NCBI RefSeq assembly: GCF_910592395.1
Contig: NC_088312.1
Location: 7,876,001-7,940,000, forward strand
Length of the DNA: 64,000 bases
Source of the DNA: Lineus longissimus
Lineage: Eukaryota; Nemertea; Pilidiophora; Heteronemertea; Lineidae
Reading direction: 5' to 3'
The notes below the pieces were generated by a model that was not told the DNA's origin, did not search any database, and saw only the letters and a list, made by a program, of their open reading frames with translations. The position numbers were made by a program, and so were the translations under genes. Every line of letters starts with the position of its first letter. Positions within the stretch are counted from its first letter, which is position 1. Positions 1 to 13,100 of the stretch are shown piece after piece.

Positions 1-1049
1 TCATATATTGTATCCAAAAATACTGTAAACCCGGCAATATTGTTGGACATTTTATTTCGTGATTTGGTTAAGTTGCAACTGTTGCCTACTTTTAATATAT
101 CCCTATGGCAACCATGTAACAGTATATCAATTAGATTATCTTTTTGACGGCCTTTTACTATCATAATCATCTGTAAGTGTAAAAAATGCGAAAATGAAAG
201 TCTCACATATATTTGCAGGTTTATGGTAGATGTTAAGCCTATTGATTTTGCATCCTACTTCCTAAACGCTTCCCTTAAAGGGGTACACCGTTCGTATTTA
301 CTAAAGAGTCAGGAAAATAGAAATGCACTTATACACAATGCTGTAGTGCAGTTATCATGCATGCAAAGTTGCTGAAACTTGGTATTTAGAATAGTCCTAT
401 ATATGTCTACACAACAGCATTGTTGAACTTGATATTCGGTATGTACTAACGCAGTTGAAAATTTTCAAATTTATTTACAAATTTCTAATTTTGACACACA
501 GCACTGGCCTTTAAAACATTCACCTGATGACTGTGACATTTCCTGGCCTTTTCTCATTAAAGCATCATAAAGCTTGTTGATTATGATATATCTACGTAAC
601 ACAACTGATAATCAATGTGAGATATCCATCATACGTCCGTTCGAAGCATAATACCATTATTGACTAGTTCTCATGGCCTTGCTTTGGCGCGCTCGAGCAA
701 AATATATGGCAACCGATGGATGAGCGTCATATAGCGTTCGATTCGTTATTTCCATTTTCATGGGTGTGTCTGGGTACAGCAACATAAGGCATCTAGTACA
801 TGGTTTCTTCGGAGTCTTTCTTAATTGGCAGCTGTTAGCTTGGAGTCATATTCACTCCAGCAGTTCCGTGTTTTGCCGCTACCGGAGGCATTCCCATTGA
901 TTCTATGTTGGAGAAAAATCTTCACATTGGCCTTAATGGTGTGATTCTTACTAATGTGTCCCCACCGGAAATATAGTCAGCATGGAATTTAGATAGTTAC
1001 TAACCTCTGTACGGGATTTTTCCATCGCGGACATCGGCCAATACTCAGG
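1..1049 (+). promoter_or_regulatory. 5' flank / presumed promoter and 5' UTR of the synaptotagmin-7-like gene
   Basis: No ORF or RNA gene is visible here. The region precedes the proposed first coding exon and must contain at least part of its 5' UTR if that exon is right. In the exon-1 frame the nearest upstream stop is TAG at 990-992, and no other ATG lies between it and 1050, so 1050 is the first Met in that frame. A TATA-like AAAATATATGG lies near 698-708, but its spacing to the ATG does not prove a core promoter. The transcription start cannot be placed from sequence alone. Confidence 0.35.
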
Positions 1050-1116
1050 ATGACGTCCATCGCCACCCCCATCGAGGTAGCGAAGAATAGTAGTTGCCCG
1101 GATAGCAATGGCTCGG
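1050..1116 (+). CDS. syt7: Exon 1: start codon and lumenal N-terminus
   Basis: The exon encodes [12 protein letters not shown] and then two N-glycosylation sequons, NSS at residues 13-15 and NGS at 20-22. It ends CTCGG|GTAAGA, a good donor, leaving one base (phase 1). Exon 2 begins with CA followed by ATG, so the split codon reads GCA (Ala23) and the exon-2 frame is kept. A short lumenal N-terminus without a cleaved signal peptide is normal for synaptotagmins. The weak point is the 20.4-kb intron 1: the assignment rests on phase, donor quality and topology, not on similarity. The alternative is that this stretch is a chance ORF and translation starts at the exon-2 ATG (21491). Confidence 0.6.
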
Positions 1117-4100
1117 GTAAGATACTAATAGTGCTCAGTGTTGTCAATGTGGTGGTGATTGCTAACTTAGGCAAAAGTGAAAGTGAGATATATCTTAGAA
1201 AAATCTCTCATTGTTTACAATGCTTCCAGTTGCTGGTGGCATTGATACTGTTGCATAGTTATTAGGAGAGTATAGTAGGCTATAGGCCTGATCCCTTAAG
1301 AAAGTCCCCCAAGCTTTAACCCTACCAATGTCAAAAAGAAAAAAAGTGTCTCTTTTTAACCAACTTCGCCTTTTCCCCAAATCGGTGCTTTTTTATGGTG
1401 ATGGCCACAACGGAAGTCAGTTCTTTTGGAAATCTCGGTGAGATTTTATCTATCATTGCTATGTTTGTCACCAGTGTCAGATTCCTTGCTGGGTTTGGTT
1501 TTGTAGTCAGTCATATATCAAGATATACCACTTGTGACCTTATGAAACTCATCAGCTAAAGTGAAATTCACGATTGTGGCTCATCAGATTGCTATAAAAG
1601 AAGAAGTCAATTAGCTTGCTCTTCTTGTTATAGAGCAGTCAAGGTCAGAAAACAAGGTGGAAATGTTTTGGTTATATTTTATAAGAATATGTGCCAGATA
1701 ATCTCAGTTAAATCCCAATTATAATCATCTTCTAAGCCTGTCAGTCAGTGTACTTAAGAAATCCTTAGTACAGGGACGAAATTGTCTCAATTTTGTTTGG
1801 TTTTATGGTGTGTATGTACTTGGACCTGATCTGTACCCGCCGACAAGAATTCAGACCAGAGTACAGCTGGCATCTACAAATGTTTGCCATATCAATTTGT
1901 TATAGTTTTTTTCTCTGGGTTTTGATGTAAACTTATCAATTTTATTTCGAATGAGTCAGATTTGATAGCATTTTGCACATTTTGGCAGTGTGGTGGTGGT
2001 CTTTAACAAATTTTGAAAATGTGTGTTTTGATAATCTTCTAGTCTATACCCGAGGAAAACAGACTGTTTAATCTAATGTAAGCTTCTGCAGCAACATATA
2101 AAGTAAGCAGTTTTGGTACTAAAGAATCCTTTTGGGGTACCTGAACATTACAATAGTAGGAAAGAATAGTTGATAGTAGCAAAGAAGTATGCCTTCCAGT
2201 ATGCTGTAACCATGGATATGAGGGAATTATGTGTGCTACAAACATCCTGGGCCCAGTTTTTAGAAAGCATGTTATCATGTTGGTACATGTTGACATGTTG
2301 TTAGAAGTACATTAACACACACCATTGTACAAAACTGTATATTTAAAGGGGTATAAAACGGTGATGACACTACTACGGATGAGCCATTACCTATTACCTC
2401 GGAGACCACATCCATCTACATTGCTGACACCAAACGGAAAAGAACACATTTGTAATCAGAATGATTACCGTCCCTGGCGATTGAATTCATCAATAGCTGA
2501 ATTTGTATTCGCAATGCCCTGGCAGGTATTTCAAGCATTAAACTCACGGCGTGCCGCTGGTGTAAATGAAGTTTAGCCACAATGATTGATGAAGATGGAG
2601 CATGGTCGAGGTGTACCATAGCCGTGGATAGATCGATTCAGTTTCGCTTTGGTAAACACTATGGAGAGTTAGTTAATCATTAAATTGAGATTTTGGGATG
2701 GCCACTGGTTCACCATCTGTTGGGTTTACCGTTTGAACTGCATACTTCAAGTATCTTATTGGTAATAAGATCCACAGTGGTGACCTGTTGTTTCTCATAT
2801 TTCACTCTCTCCAACTTTGATGTCCCTTAGTCTGCAAGACCTTCTACAGCTCAATACAATTCCATATCTCATTTCCTTTTCAATAAGATATATCTGCCGG
2901 ATTTTCACCCGATCAGCCTTAGACGTCACAACCTGATAATGTTTTAATGCGATTTCTTTTATTGCGACTGTCTGCACATTGATGCGTGACAGGTCTGGAC
3001 ATAACAATCATTTGTTGGCGATGAAATCAATAACTGGAGGAAATGGTCAATGTAATAACAGTCAATATTCGCCGGTTTCATCATGGCGATTAAATGTTCT
3101 AATCACACGATTGAAAATCTGATATGTGATGGATTGATCCCCGTAATTGCTTCATGTAAGAAGTGATATTGTGCGTTGTCTGATTGTGGTAAATTATCCA
3201 TTCCCTTCTTATATCACAGAACTTCAATATTTTTCTCAGCTTCGATGCTTGATCCCATAATTTTACTATTAGCAGCACTGTTTGACCCATAAGCAATGCA
3301 CACAATCTGGGTATGGCTGAAGAGGAAAATATGAGAAGTCAGTCAAATAATTGCGGTGAAGTGGTGGATGGGTTTGAGGCCACAAACTCTCAAGCCAGCT
3401 TAGTTATAAGTACAAATATCGGATATTCATCAGCCTGATTCCGATCACATATGCGGTGACCTGTCTCGATGACGATGGAGATGAAGGTACATCAAGGAAC
3501 TATGATTAAGATGAGGTGTGTTGCGAATTAATATCTCATATTCATGTCGTAATATAGTGCAAATTAAAAAAAATTGCTCAAAAATAAGTTCCAGTTAATG
3601 ATTTGGTATTATTATATAGCTGTATACATATATTTTTTCTGGACCACCCAATACATGTATGTTATAACCTTTCCCGGCCATTACTGATGGCCAAAGCAGT
3701 TTATCACCACTCATTGGTCTGAAATGCTGAGAAATTCCTTCATCCTACTCAGTCTCTTACTTCTCCTTTGAAACCATCCCACGCAACATATGATTTTTTC
3801 CAAAAAATGTTTGTCCTTTTATGCGATTATGCGATATGACTCGTGCGATTTCGTTGTGGACACTTTCACTAAGTACAAGGATTCTTTTTGATAAATGTCA
3901 AATGGTCTGCTCCTTGAGAGATTTCATCTGGCATTGCTGGATCGTGTTGAGAGGAGGTAGAGGAATCTTTTGGGTTGATTGTTCAGTTCGTCCTGTTCTA
4001 AACTTTGTTGTTTTCAGAGATTGTTCTTAAAGGTCTTGAGTATGTTCATCCCTTGATGTTGTAACTAAGCTTTGTTGACCTTTACCCAGATTCGATACTA

Positions 4101-7100
4101 CAATCCCAGCGTCTCATATGGTATTTACTGGCTCATTAACCCCTTTGTACCCATAACCCTCAACATTTCGCGACTCGATTGGTTGTCTTGGAAACCGTGT
4201 AAACTAGCTAATCTTTTACGACATGATTCAATTTGTCAGCAATTGCCTCTAATCAGGTTGATAGCAAAGTAATCACAGTTGTCGACAAGTGAGATTTGTG
4301 CTGGTCACTAACTTGTTATGATGTGGCGTGTGGCGCCATGTGGCTGCAGCCCGTTGCTGGAAATCTTCCATGGGGTTATTTGGTGCATTCAGCACTCGTT
4401 ATCTCGCCAATCATGTGTAGTACTCTGATTTCAACCTTATGAAATGTCTGTGAATATGTCTAAGTGAATTTCAGCTGCTGGTTAGACATGCATACGAGTA
4501 TTTTCACAAACCCTTCTGAGAATATCAGTATTTCTTTGGATTTCTTTGGATAGTAAGCTGTCCTTTCTTGTGCTCACTCTCGGAAACATAATATCTTATG
4601 TCATTGAAAGTCCAAGATTTTGGTTTCATTTCATCCCACACCTTTCGCAAATCCCAGTTGGCCCAGTTGCTATATTCTGTCAATAGCAAGATAAGTGGAG
4701 TGGCCTTTGAAGCCCGAGGATATGTCTGGCCATTGATCTTATCATGAATACTTCATGAAGCGGTGCGTTGGTCAAGACAAAGGTGTTGGCCAATATACTC
4801 TCATAAATTTAAATTTTCGTGGCCAAATATCTTTTCCGATTTTCTGTAAAGGTTAAAAACGCAAAAATAAGGCACTCAAACATTCCCTCGTTGACAGTAA
4901 TTAAAGTCATTGATAAGCATCCTTCAGATTTTCAATCTCGTCTCTTGACGTAAGCTCCTCATCAGCAACATTCAATTAATCTTTAATTTGTTTATCCATA
5001 AGCAGAATAATCCTGGAATGATCGCGTTGCATGTGAAGTTGGCCTGTTAAAGTTTCATCTGCTTTTGTCCTTTTTATGATATGCGTGATAGATGTTTTGT
5101 TCTCGGAATTGATACCTTGATTCTAATGTCATTCTAGACCAAGATATAGTCAACCCATGGGGCTGCTGTGAAGTATTAGTTTCATATTAGTCTTTTTGGC
5201 TGGTTCAAATTTCCTATGGCCTGCTTTGAGAATTCATGTCTTTGGGATAATGCCTTGATGGCATTATGAAGTTTCTGAAGAGATGATGGTTCCAGTATGA
5301 ATCAAACTATGGACACAGACATTCTACCAACTGCTTGTGAACACTATCGGATGTAGATCTGCAGTGCATCTGCATCTGCCACTACGTAATCTCCATTAGT
5401 GCTGGCCGGACATTATCTGGACACAGTAATTTCTCTAAGTGAATGGTCAAAATGACAACTTTCCAATTGCATTTAGATACTCAAAGCCATGATCCATTAA
5501 GTTTCTTCCCTTTCACCATCTTTCCTCATTTCCAGCATAATGCCTGTTGTGACTTCATCCAGCTTTCTCATAGGATGCTGACATTGTCTCAACACAATAT
5601 TCTGTTAATGGAACTGCAGCAAATCACAACAAGTAAATGATGATATAAACCCTCTTAGGGTGAAGGATTACTGTAAGCTCCTTTATTCTCTTAGCCCTAT
5701 ATTTTACTGGTGACAATGACTTGCACCTTGGGTCAGATGAGAGAAGTCACAGAAGTAAAGGTTTCATTTCGAAGTGGACCATGACAATACCTGAACAATA
5801 TAGTTTTATCTTGAAGATAATTTTTCTTCTTCTCCACTTGCTTAGACAGTGGGTTCCAGCTCACTGGTTCTTGTTTTAAGCAATATATCTCTTGCAGTTG
5901 GCAACATCCCCGACCACTGAGATTTCCTCCTGATTTGGCCATCATCCAATGACCACCATCAATTACTTCCAGATCAATTATTCCCCGGCCCATTCGATCC
6001 TGTATGAATTGAGAACACCTAATGAGACAGAAGTACCGAACATCCAATAAGGCGAGGGGGTTTTGGTATATTATAGGTCATTCAATGACGGTTTCCACCC
6101 TGGTGAAGACTACAGCCATAAGAATTGCTGGTAGAATTGATGGCAACAATGATTGGGGATTAAGGCCAATGGGTGGTTGTAGGGACATTGTCATGATCAT
6201 CTTACTGATGGGCCTGGAAAGTTTTGCTGATATACCCAGGATCTGGTATCACACGGATATGAAAGCACTGACATGGTCTACAATGGGACAATATTGATGC
6301 CAACATTGTCATCAATTGGGGAGTATAGCCAATGAGTGGTTTAGTATTGTAGGGACATTTGGGAGGTTGAGAACAGCAACTTATCACTTATCCTTATACG
6401 TATATAGATAAAACTGTAGAAAGAGGGAAAATTGTGTGTACATTTTGATCTGTATGTGTATAAGGATCTGTGATAAGTCACTGACCTCAAACTCCCTATT
6501 GTCATGATGGTCTTCTTGATTATCCTGGAGTGTCTTTTCGAGAACCTTGTTAACAGTACCCAAGATCTGGTATTACACGGAAATGTGCCGCCACAGTCTA
6601 CAAGTGTCCACCTTCTTGACAAAAACCATTAGTTCATCCTTGAATTTATCGATTCCATTCTTGGTGAAGAAGCACTAACACGATGGATCAACAAGAAACT
6701 TGCTTTTAGCAGTGTCTGGTTAGATGACAACAAAGGATGGTGTGATATCCCTCAGGAATGGTAATAGCAGGATGTAATTTGTTGATGGGGAGACATTGAT
6801 TGATGGGTATTGAGTTCGAATGTGCTGACTGAAAATTTCAGTTTGGTTAGCCTTTCTCCTTCAATGTGGGGATGGATCTGCCAACTAGTCAAAAGAGACT
6901 CTAATTCAATTTTAAAACATTTGCTGATGACTCCACTCAGAATCTCTCAAGATTGCAAACAGCAGTCAGTGTCATTACTTCACCAGATAATAAGCCCAGT
7001 TTATTGATATTTTTCCAAGATTATTTGTAGAAGCCGCCCGCACCTATTTCTAGAAATGAAACTTCTGCAATTAGTTAATAGCCAGAATCAGATGATATAG

Positions 7101-10100
7101 ACCTGTTCCATCTTGTTGCTAAATAGGTTGGTAAAATTTTGTCAACTTTTCTGCCGGATGTTGGATCAATTTCACTAAATCAGATTGATACCTTTTGGGT
7201 CGAAATATATAACTATCTGAACTCTGCCATTTCAATTTTCATCAACCAAAGTTGTATGAGATGTCAAAGTAAAATGATGGATTTCGCCTGGTGCTCCTAA
7301 TAAATATAAACCAGGCTATGCTCTGTCGAAATACTGATGTCAGCTAATCATAGATTCATTTGGGATTGTCTTTGTTACAATGGCTGTCATTGAATTTATT
7401 TTCATTTTGTACATGAGCTTCCCCACAATTGGTATAGCAGTTCATCTTCGGTTGTCAGCTCTCGTAGAGGGAATCACTTTTAAAATCAATAATTAGTGGC
7501 CATAATGATCTCCGACCCTAGACTAGCCTCAAGATACAGTTGGAATAACTAACTGGAGTAATTACTATTATTCATGTACCATATCGGTTAATTAACTGCA
7601 TATGATCCATTCATGATGAATTGATATCTCTATCATTTCATCTGATAAGTGGGTCTAAAGTGGGATTCGTGCACTGCTTATGAGATCTGGTTAATTCATA
7701 GTCAGGCACTTGCTTTGACGAACCACGTATTCCTCTCATCCTCTATGCCAACCTTGCTAGATGTACTGGGTGTCTCGAAGAAACCAAGATAACTGGTGCA
7801 AGATTCTAAGTTGATTCTGCTCATGCTTGGAATGTTTTCTCTGAGGCTGCGTCATTACTGCCAGTAATTGACGGATGTGCTTCTACACCTGTAAGGAGCT
7901 GTTGTTACATGTGGAATGCAGCCCAGGCAGTCACCTATGTCATTACTGCCACTGAGTACCAAGTGCTTTTCCACCCACCCAGAGCTGTTGTTACATAAAG
8001 AATGTAGCCCACGCAGTCACCTATGTCATTACTGCCACTGAGTACCAAGTGCTTTTCCACCTGCCCAGAGCTGTTGCTACATAAAGAATGTAGCCCTGCT
8101 GTCATCTATGTCATTACTGCCACTGAGTACCAAGTGCTTTTCCACCTGCCCAGAGCTGTTGTTACATAAGAAATGTAGCCCTGCTGTCATCTATGTCATT
8201 ACTGCCACTGAGTACCAAGTGCTTTTCCACCTGCCCAGAGCTGTTGTTACATAAAGAATGTAGCCCTGCTGTCACCTATGTCATTACTGCCACTGAGTAC
8301 CAAGTGCTTTTCCACCTGCCCAGAGCTGTTGCTACATAAAGAATGTAGCCCTGCTGTCATCTATGTCATTACTGCCACTGAGTACCAAGTGCTTTTCCAC
8401 CTGCCCAGAGCTGTTGTTACATAAAGAATGTAGCCCTGCTGTCATCTATGTCATTACTGCCACTGAGTACCAAATGCTTTTCCACCCACCCAGAGCTGTT
8501 GTTACATAAAGAATGTAGCCCTGCTGTCATCTATGTCATTACTGCCACTGAGTACCAAGTGCTTTTCCACCCACCCAGAGCTGTTGTTACATAAAGAATG
8601 TAGCCCTGCTGTCATCTATGTCATTACTGCCACTGAGTACCAAGTGCTTTTACACCTGCCCAGAACTGTTGTTACATAAAGAATGTAGCCCTGCTGTCAT
8701 CTATGTCATTACTGCCATTGATTACCAAATGAGCTGTCGTTACATGAAGAACTTTGGCCAGTTTGTTCCTCTTCAGCAATTTATTGTCACATTCTTGCCA
8801 TTTCACGAACTAATTGTTCAGTTACCGTTGCCAAGCCAATCCCTTGTGTCAAACTGATCCAATGCCTGTGAAAACGGTTCATGCCCATTTCGCCTTGTCT
8901 TTTTTCGCCTTTTCCCATTTTGCCTTTAAAAAATATACATTTCGCCTTCTCCTATTTCGCCTTTTCCAATTTTGCCTCTTCCCAATCCGCCTTATTCTAT
9001 CTCGCCTTTGTCTTTTTTCGCCTTTTCATTTTTCGCCTTATGCTATTTTGCCTCTGTTTTATCTTGCCTTATCACAAGTTGCCTTATCCATTCTTGCCTT
9101 CGTCTCAGTTTGCCATTGTCTTAATCTGCCTTCTCCTATTTCACCTTGTCCTAATTTACCTTTGTCCTAATTCGCCTTCATCCTATCTCGCCTTTACCCG
9201 CCCCGCCTTTGTATTATTTCGCCTTCTTCCCATTTCGCCTTCTTCCTACTTTGCAACAAACTTGGTGTCTCTACCCATGTTTGTTGAGTCAATCTTTCAT
9301 ATGAAAGTGTCTTCAACAGTGTTGAAGGGCTTCTAGGGTCCATTCGGGGGTACCCCCAACCAAAACCCGGTGGACATTGCCAAAATTACAAGTGTAGACA
9401 ACTTCTCAGCCATTATAGTCATATTACATTACATACCATATTACAAAAGACTTTTGTCTCTTTTACCCATGTTTTACCCATGTTTGTGCGGCCAATCTTT
9501 CATATGAGAGTGTTTCCACGAATTATGTTTTGGTACCCTACCCAAGGCTGTTGCTTAATTACCAATCTTTTCAAATCTTCATAACTTCTGAACCATCTAC
9601 ATGTAAGCTTACATGTATCTCCAAAACCAACTTTTGGATTGATAAAAGGCGAGGTGAGATATGGCGAAACGGGAGATGGCAAAAGGGGAAGAAGGCGAAT
9701 TGACACAAAGGTCAATCAAGAAAAGGCAAGATGAGATAAGGCAGGATGGAACCAAGGCAGAATAGGACAAAGGCGAAATAAGAAAAGGCAATCTAGGATG
9801 AGGCAAGATGAGAGGAAGGCGAGTTAGGAAGAAGGCCAATTGGAACAAAGGCGAGATAAGACGATGGCGAAATCGTAGAAGGCGAATTGAGAAAAGGCAA
9901 GTTAGGAGAAGGCTAAATGGGAGAAGGCAAACTTGGATAAGGCGAATAAGGTTAAGGCGGAATGGGCAGATACCGTGAAAACCACACAGTTTCCTCAATG
10001 TTTCCCTTAGCTTCCTGCTGTAGTATAAAACTAAGATGTTAAGGATTGCTCCTAGGTGAGTTTGATCACCAGGTAATGCGCCTCTGGTCAGTTTTAAACT

Positions 10101-13100
10101 ATTCATGGCCTGGTTACTGAGGTGCGAATTGTTTTCCTTTGCATCTAGTGGTTCTGTTGGCTTGTTGTCAAATATCGATCGGCTCTCTTCTTATTATGTG
10201 GAAACACAAACATTTCGGGTTCACGGACTATCCAAAACAGTGCACTTGCCCTTGTGGTTGTACCCAAGAAGTCACAACAGGTTGGTCAAAACACCGGTTT
10301 TGGCCACAACAGACCAACTGGAATCATTTGTGGTTGGTGAAATTGACAAGTGAAAGGAATGCATTTCACCCTTCTATAGTTCATTTAAGAAAAGGTGTTG
10401 GGGGAACTCTGCATTGACTTCAACATACTCGAACTCAATGATTACAAGATCTCGATACCATCACACTAATTTTGACACTTTTCCAGCTGAGTTGTTTCCA
10501 ATGCCTTGGAGACTGAAAAGGTTGATCTCAGAATTAAAAAGCTGACAGTTCTCTGATTCAGGTTTATTGAAGCATGTGTGTCTCATTCCTGCAGTTGTCA
10601 GGAGATGCGAGGAGAATATTATAAATTCATCACCTTCGAACCAAGGTTGCAGGGCTGCCTTGTGAATATCGTACAGTGTTTTATTGATATGTGTATTGTT
10701 CACAGCCAAATTTTTGCTTCCAGTTTATCATTAAAAATTCTAAAACACCTTGATTACAATTAACCACAATGTAATCAATAAGATATTTTTGGCAATTATG
10801 TGCAGAAGAGGTTAAAAGAGAAGACTGTCAAATCTTCTATCAACAGTTAGCTATAGATGAAAGCATTCTTGTCATCTATCTATTTATAACCGAAGCCTTT
10901 CACCTGATTGACCATACACGACGCGGAGATTCCACTTGTGATTGCTTCGGCTGCAATAAACTTGTCATGTGACAGAATGACGCGCATGATGGCATCTAAC
11001 AAATGCTGCGGAAAGCACCAATTTCATCTTTTACGCCGTGCAGCGTTCAATATAAAACCACAAAATTTTTCCGCCCCTTAATATTCACAATCGCAAAAAT
11101 GCCAAGATGATTTTAATTCTCTGTGATGCAACTAATTTCTCACAAACTTGGTTGTGCACACCACCCTCTGCATTTCCTAACGTTCAAGGAGAATCGACGT
11201 CCCTGACACACTCGAGATCCAAGCCCGATGTTTACTTTCCATTTCAAGGAGAAACCACCAATTTTATTCACCATCTCCCTGATTCAACTCTGATTGCATT
11301 ACACAGCCTCGCATCCTCATCCTTCGTTCGTCATTCCGGTTTTTGCCTCAGTAATCAATGACGTGAAAAGCAAAAACGGAATGTCCTAATCTCATTTCCC
11401 ACGGTCTGATTATTAGCCGATATGAACATGTTTCAATTTTTCACACTTCCTTCCTTCCTCGTGGAGCTTTTTATATCTTAGTAGCGGAGCAGACCACGTC
11501 TATGACCCATGATCAGTTGTAAGGTACTGGAAGATACTGTACCAATGTACTTCATACTGGTTAAAACTTTGTTTCCGTGAGCAACGTGGAAAATTTTGAT
11601 ATGATTCAATGTTCGTCATCTTCAACATCGTACCATAAGCACACGTGGGCTGTGACATTTACTGAAACAAAAATTCTAATCCAAGCAACTGATCCACGAC
11701 ATCGAATTAAGTCAATACCTGACTTGTATGTGATGAAACATGAATCTAACCATTCCTATCCATTGTCCTATTTCATGTTTATGGATGATATCAAGTTTAT
11801 AGTCAGGCGGTGCATTCATAAATGATTTAACATTTTTATACTGGATAGAGGTTCGGCAACCTTAACAAGATTATTTTCCAATATCTGAACTAAAGATATG
11901 GAATAATATCTTGCTTACTGTACTATGATTAGTTTTTCTGGAGACCAGGTAATAGAGAAATTGAGGAAAGCATTAAAATGAATAATGAAACCTTCCTATG
12001 GCCGCATTGATTACTGTTTTATGTTTTCCAGTCTCACATATTAATCTTCACTTTAAGCTATGATATTTAAGCCAAATGAAACCAAAGTCTCATACATATT
12101 CATAAGCAGGAGAACCTCTCTTTCAAGAATACCCTTGGGAATGAGAAGTGCTGTTCTTAAAGAGTGATGTTCAGAATGTAGAGGTAGATTTGAATGGAAA
12201 TGATCAATTTCGGGCAGTGTCTTTAGAGAGGTTGTCCTTTTACTGAGGTGCTCAAGTTGAGGGATAAGGGGCAGAACAATTATAGTGAGGTTCATCAGTA
12301 AAACCTGCCGAGCAGCTCCTTGTCCTTTTCTGTCTGGGTGAAGTATCAGGTAAATGGCAAGGGTTCAGACACGGCTCATATCCCATCTCAACTTTCCATC
12401 AGCAGTTCCTTTGACAGTGTTTTCATCATCCATTCCCTTCACCCAAGTTTGTGATTGTAAGCATCTTTTATGATGATATAGTAAACAGGCTGTGAGATTA
12501 GGAGTCGTGCAGTAAATCATGAATGATATAATCCAAGGACAAAGGCTGCTGTGACACCACTGCGTAGTCTCTCACAAGGGATGGGCAGTACACTGGAATA
12601 ATTACGTATCAATGTATTGTAATGATATAAGAGGGAGAATGAGGGTTTATCAGAGCATGGTGAGATATCCATTACTCGTGGTCGTCTAGTTTGGCATGTT
12701 TGTGTTAAGGAATATCTTATTCCTTATTCCTCAAATCCTTTGAATTTGGTATCCGTTTATTGTATGTTGTATTACATATCTTTCTTATTTCTACAATCAT
12801 GCTTGCTTTTTCGCCATCAACACTGCCCACAGAAGTACGCAAGCCAAGGCATACAATCGCTGAGGATTACCTAATGTTGGGTACGTGCTTGGAAATAATT
12901 ACATATCGTCTGCTGGGAACTGTTGGAACAAATGGACAACAGTGGAGAGCAGTCGTTGTGTCAAGTCATAAAGGCAGTTAAGGAAACAGCTCAACTTTTT
13001 ACACTTCAGAGTTTCTTCCTTAATTGGCAATAAAGTTTATTAATCAATGTAATTAACCTGCTCAGATGGGATTCTTAGACTTATTAAAAAGTCGAGTGTT

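Noticed and set aside
7850-8757. Regular array that might suggest CRISPR
   Set aside because: The whole 85-bp unit is repeated with no unique spacers, and the DNA is clearly eukaryotic; it is a minisatellite.
8814-10106. ORFs of 118, 151 (+) and 165 (-) codons
   Set aside because: They are translations of the 15-16 bp arrays, giving Phe/Leu/Pro/Ser-rich low-complexity products without any start or splice logic.
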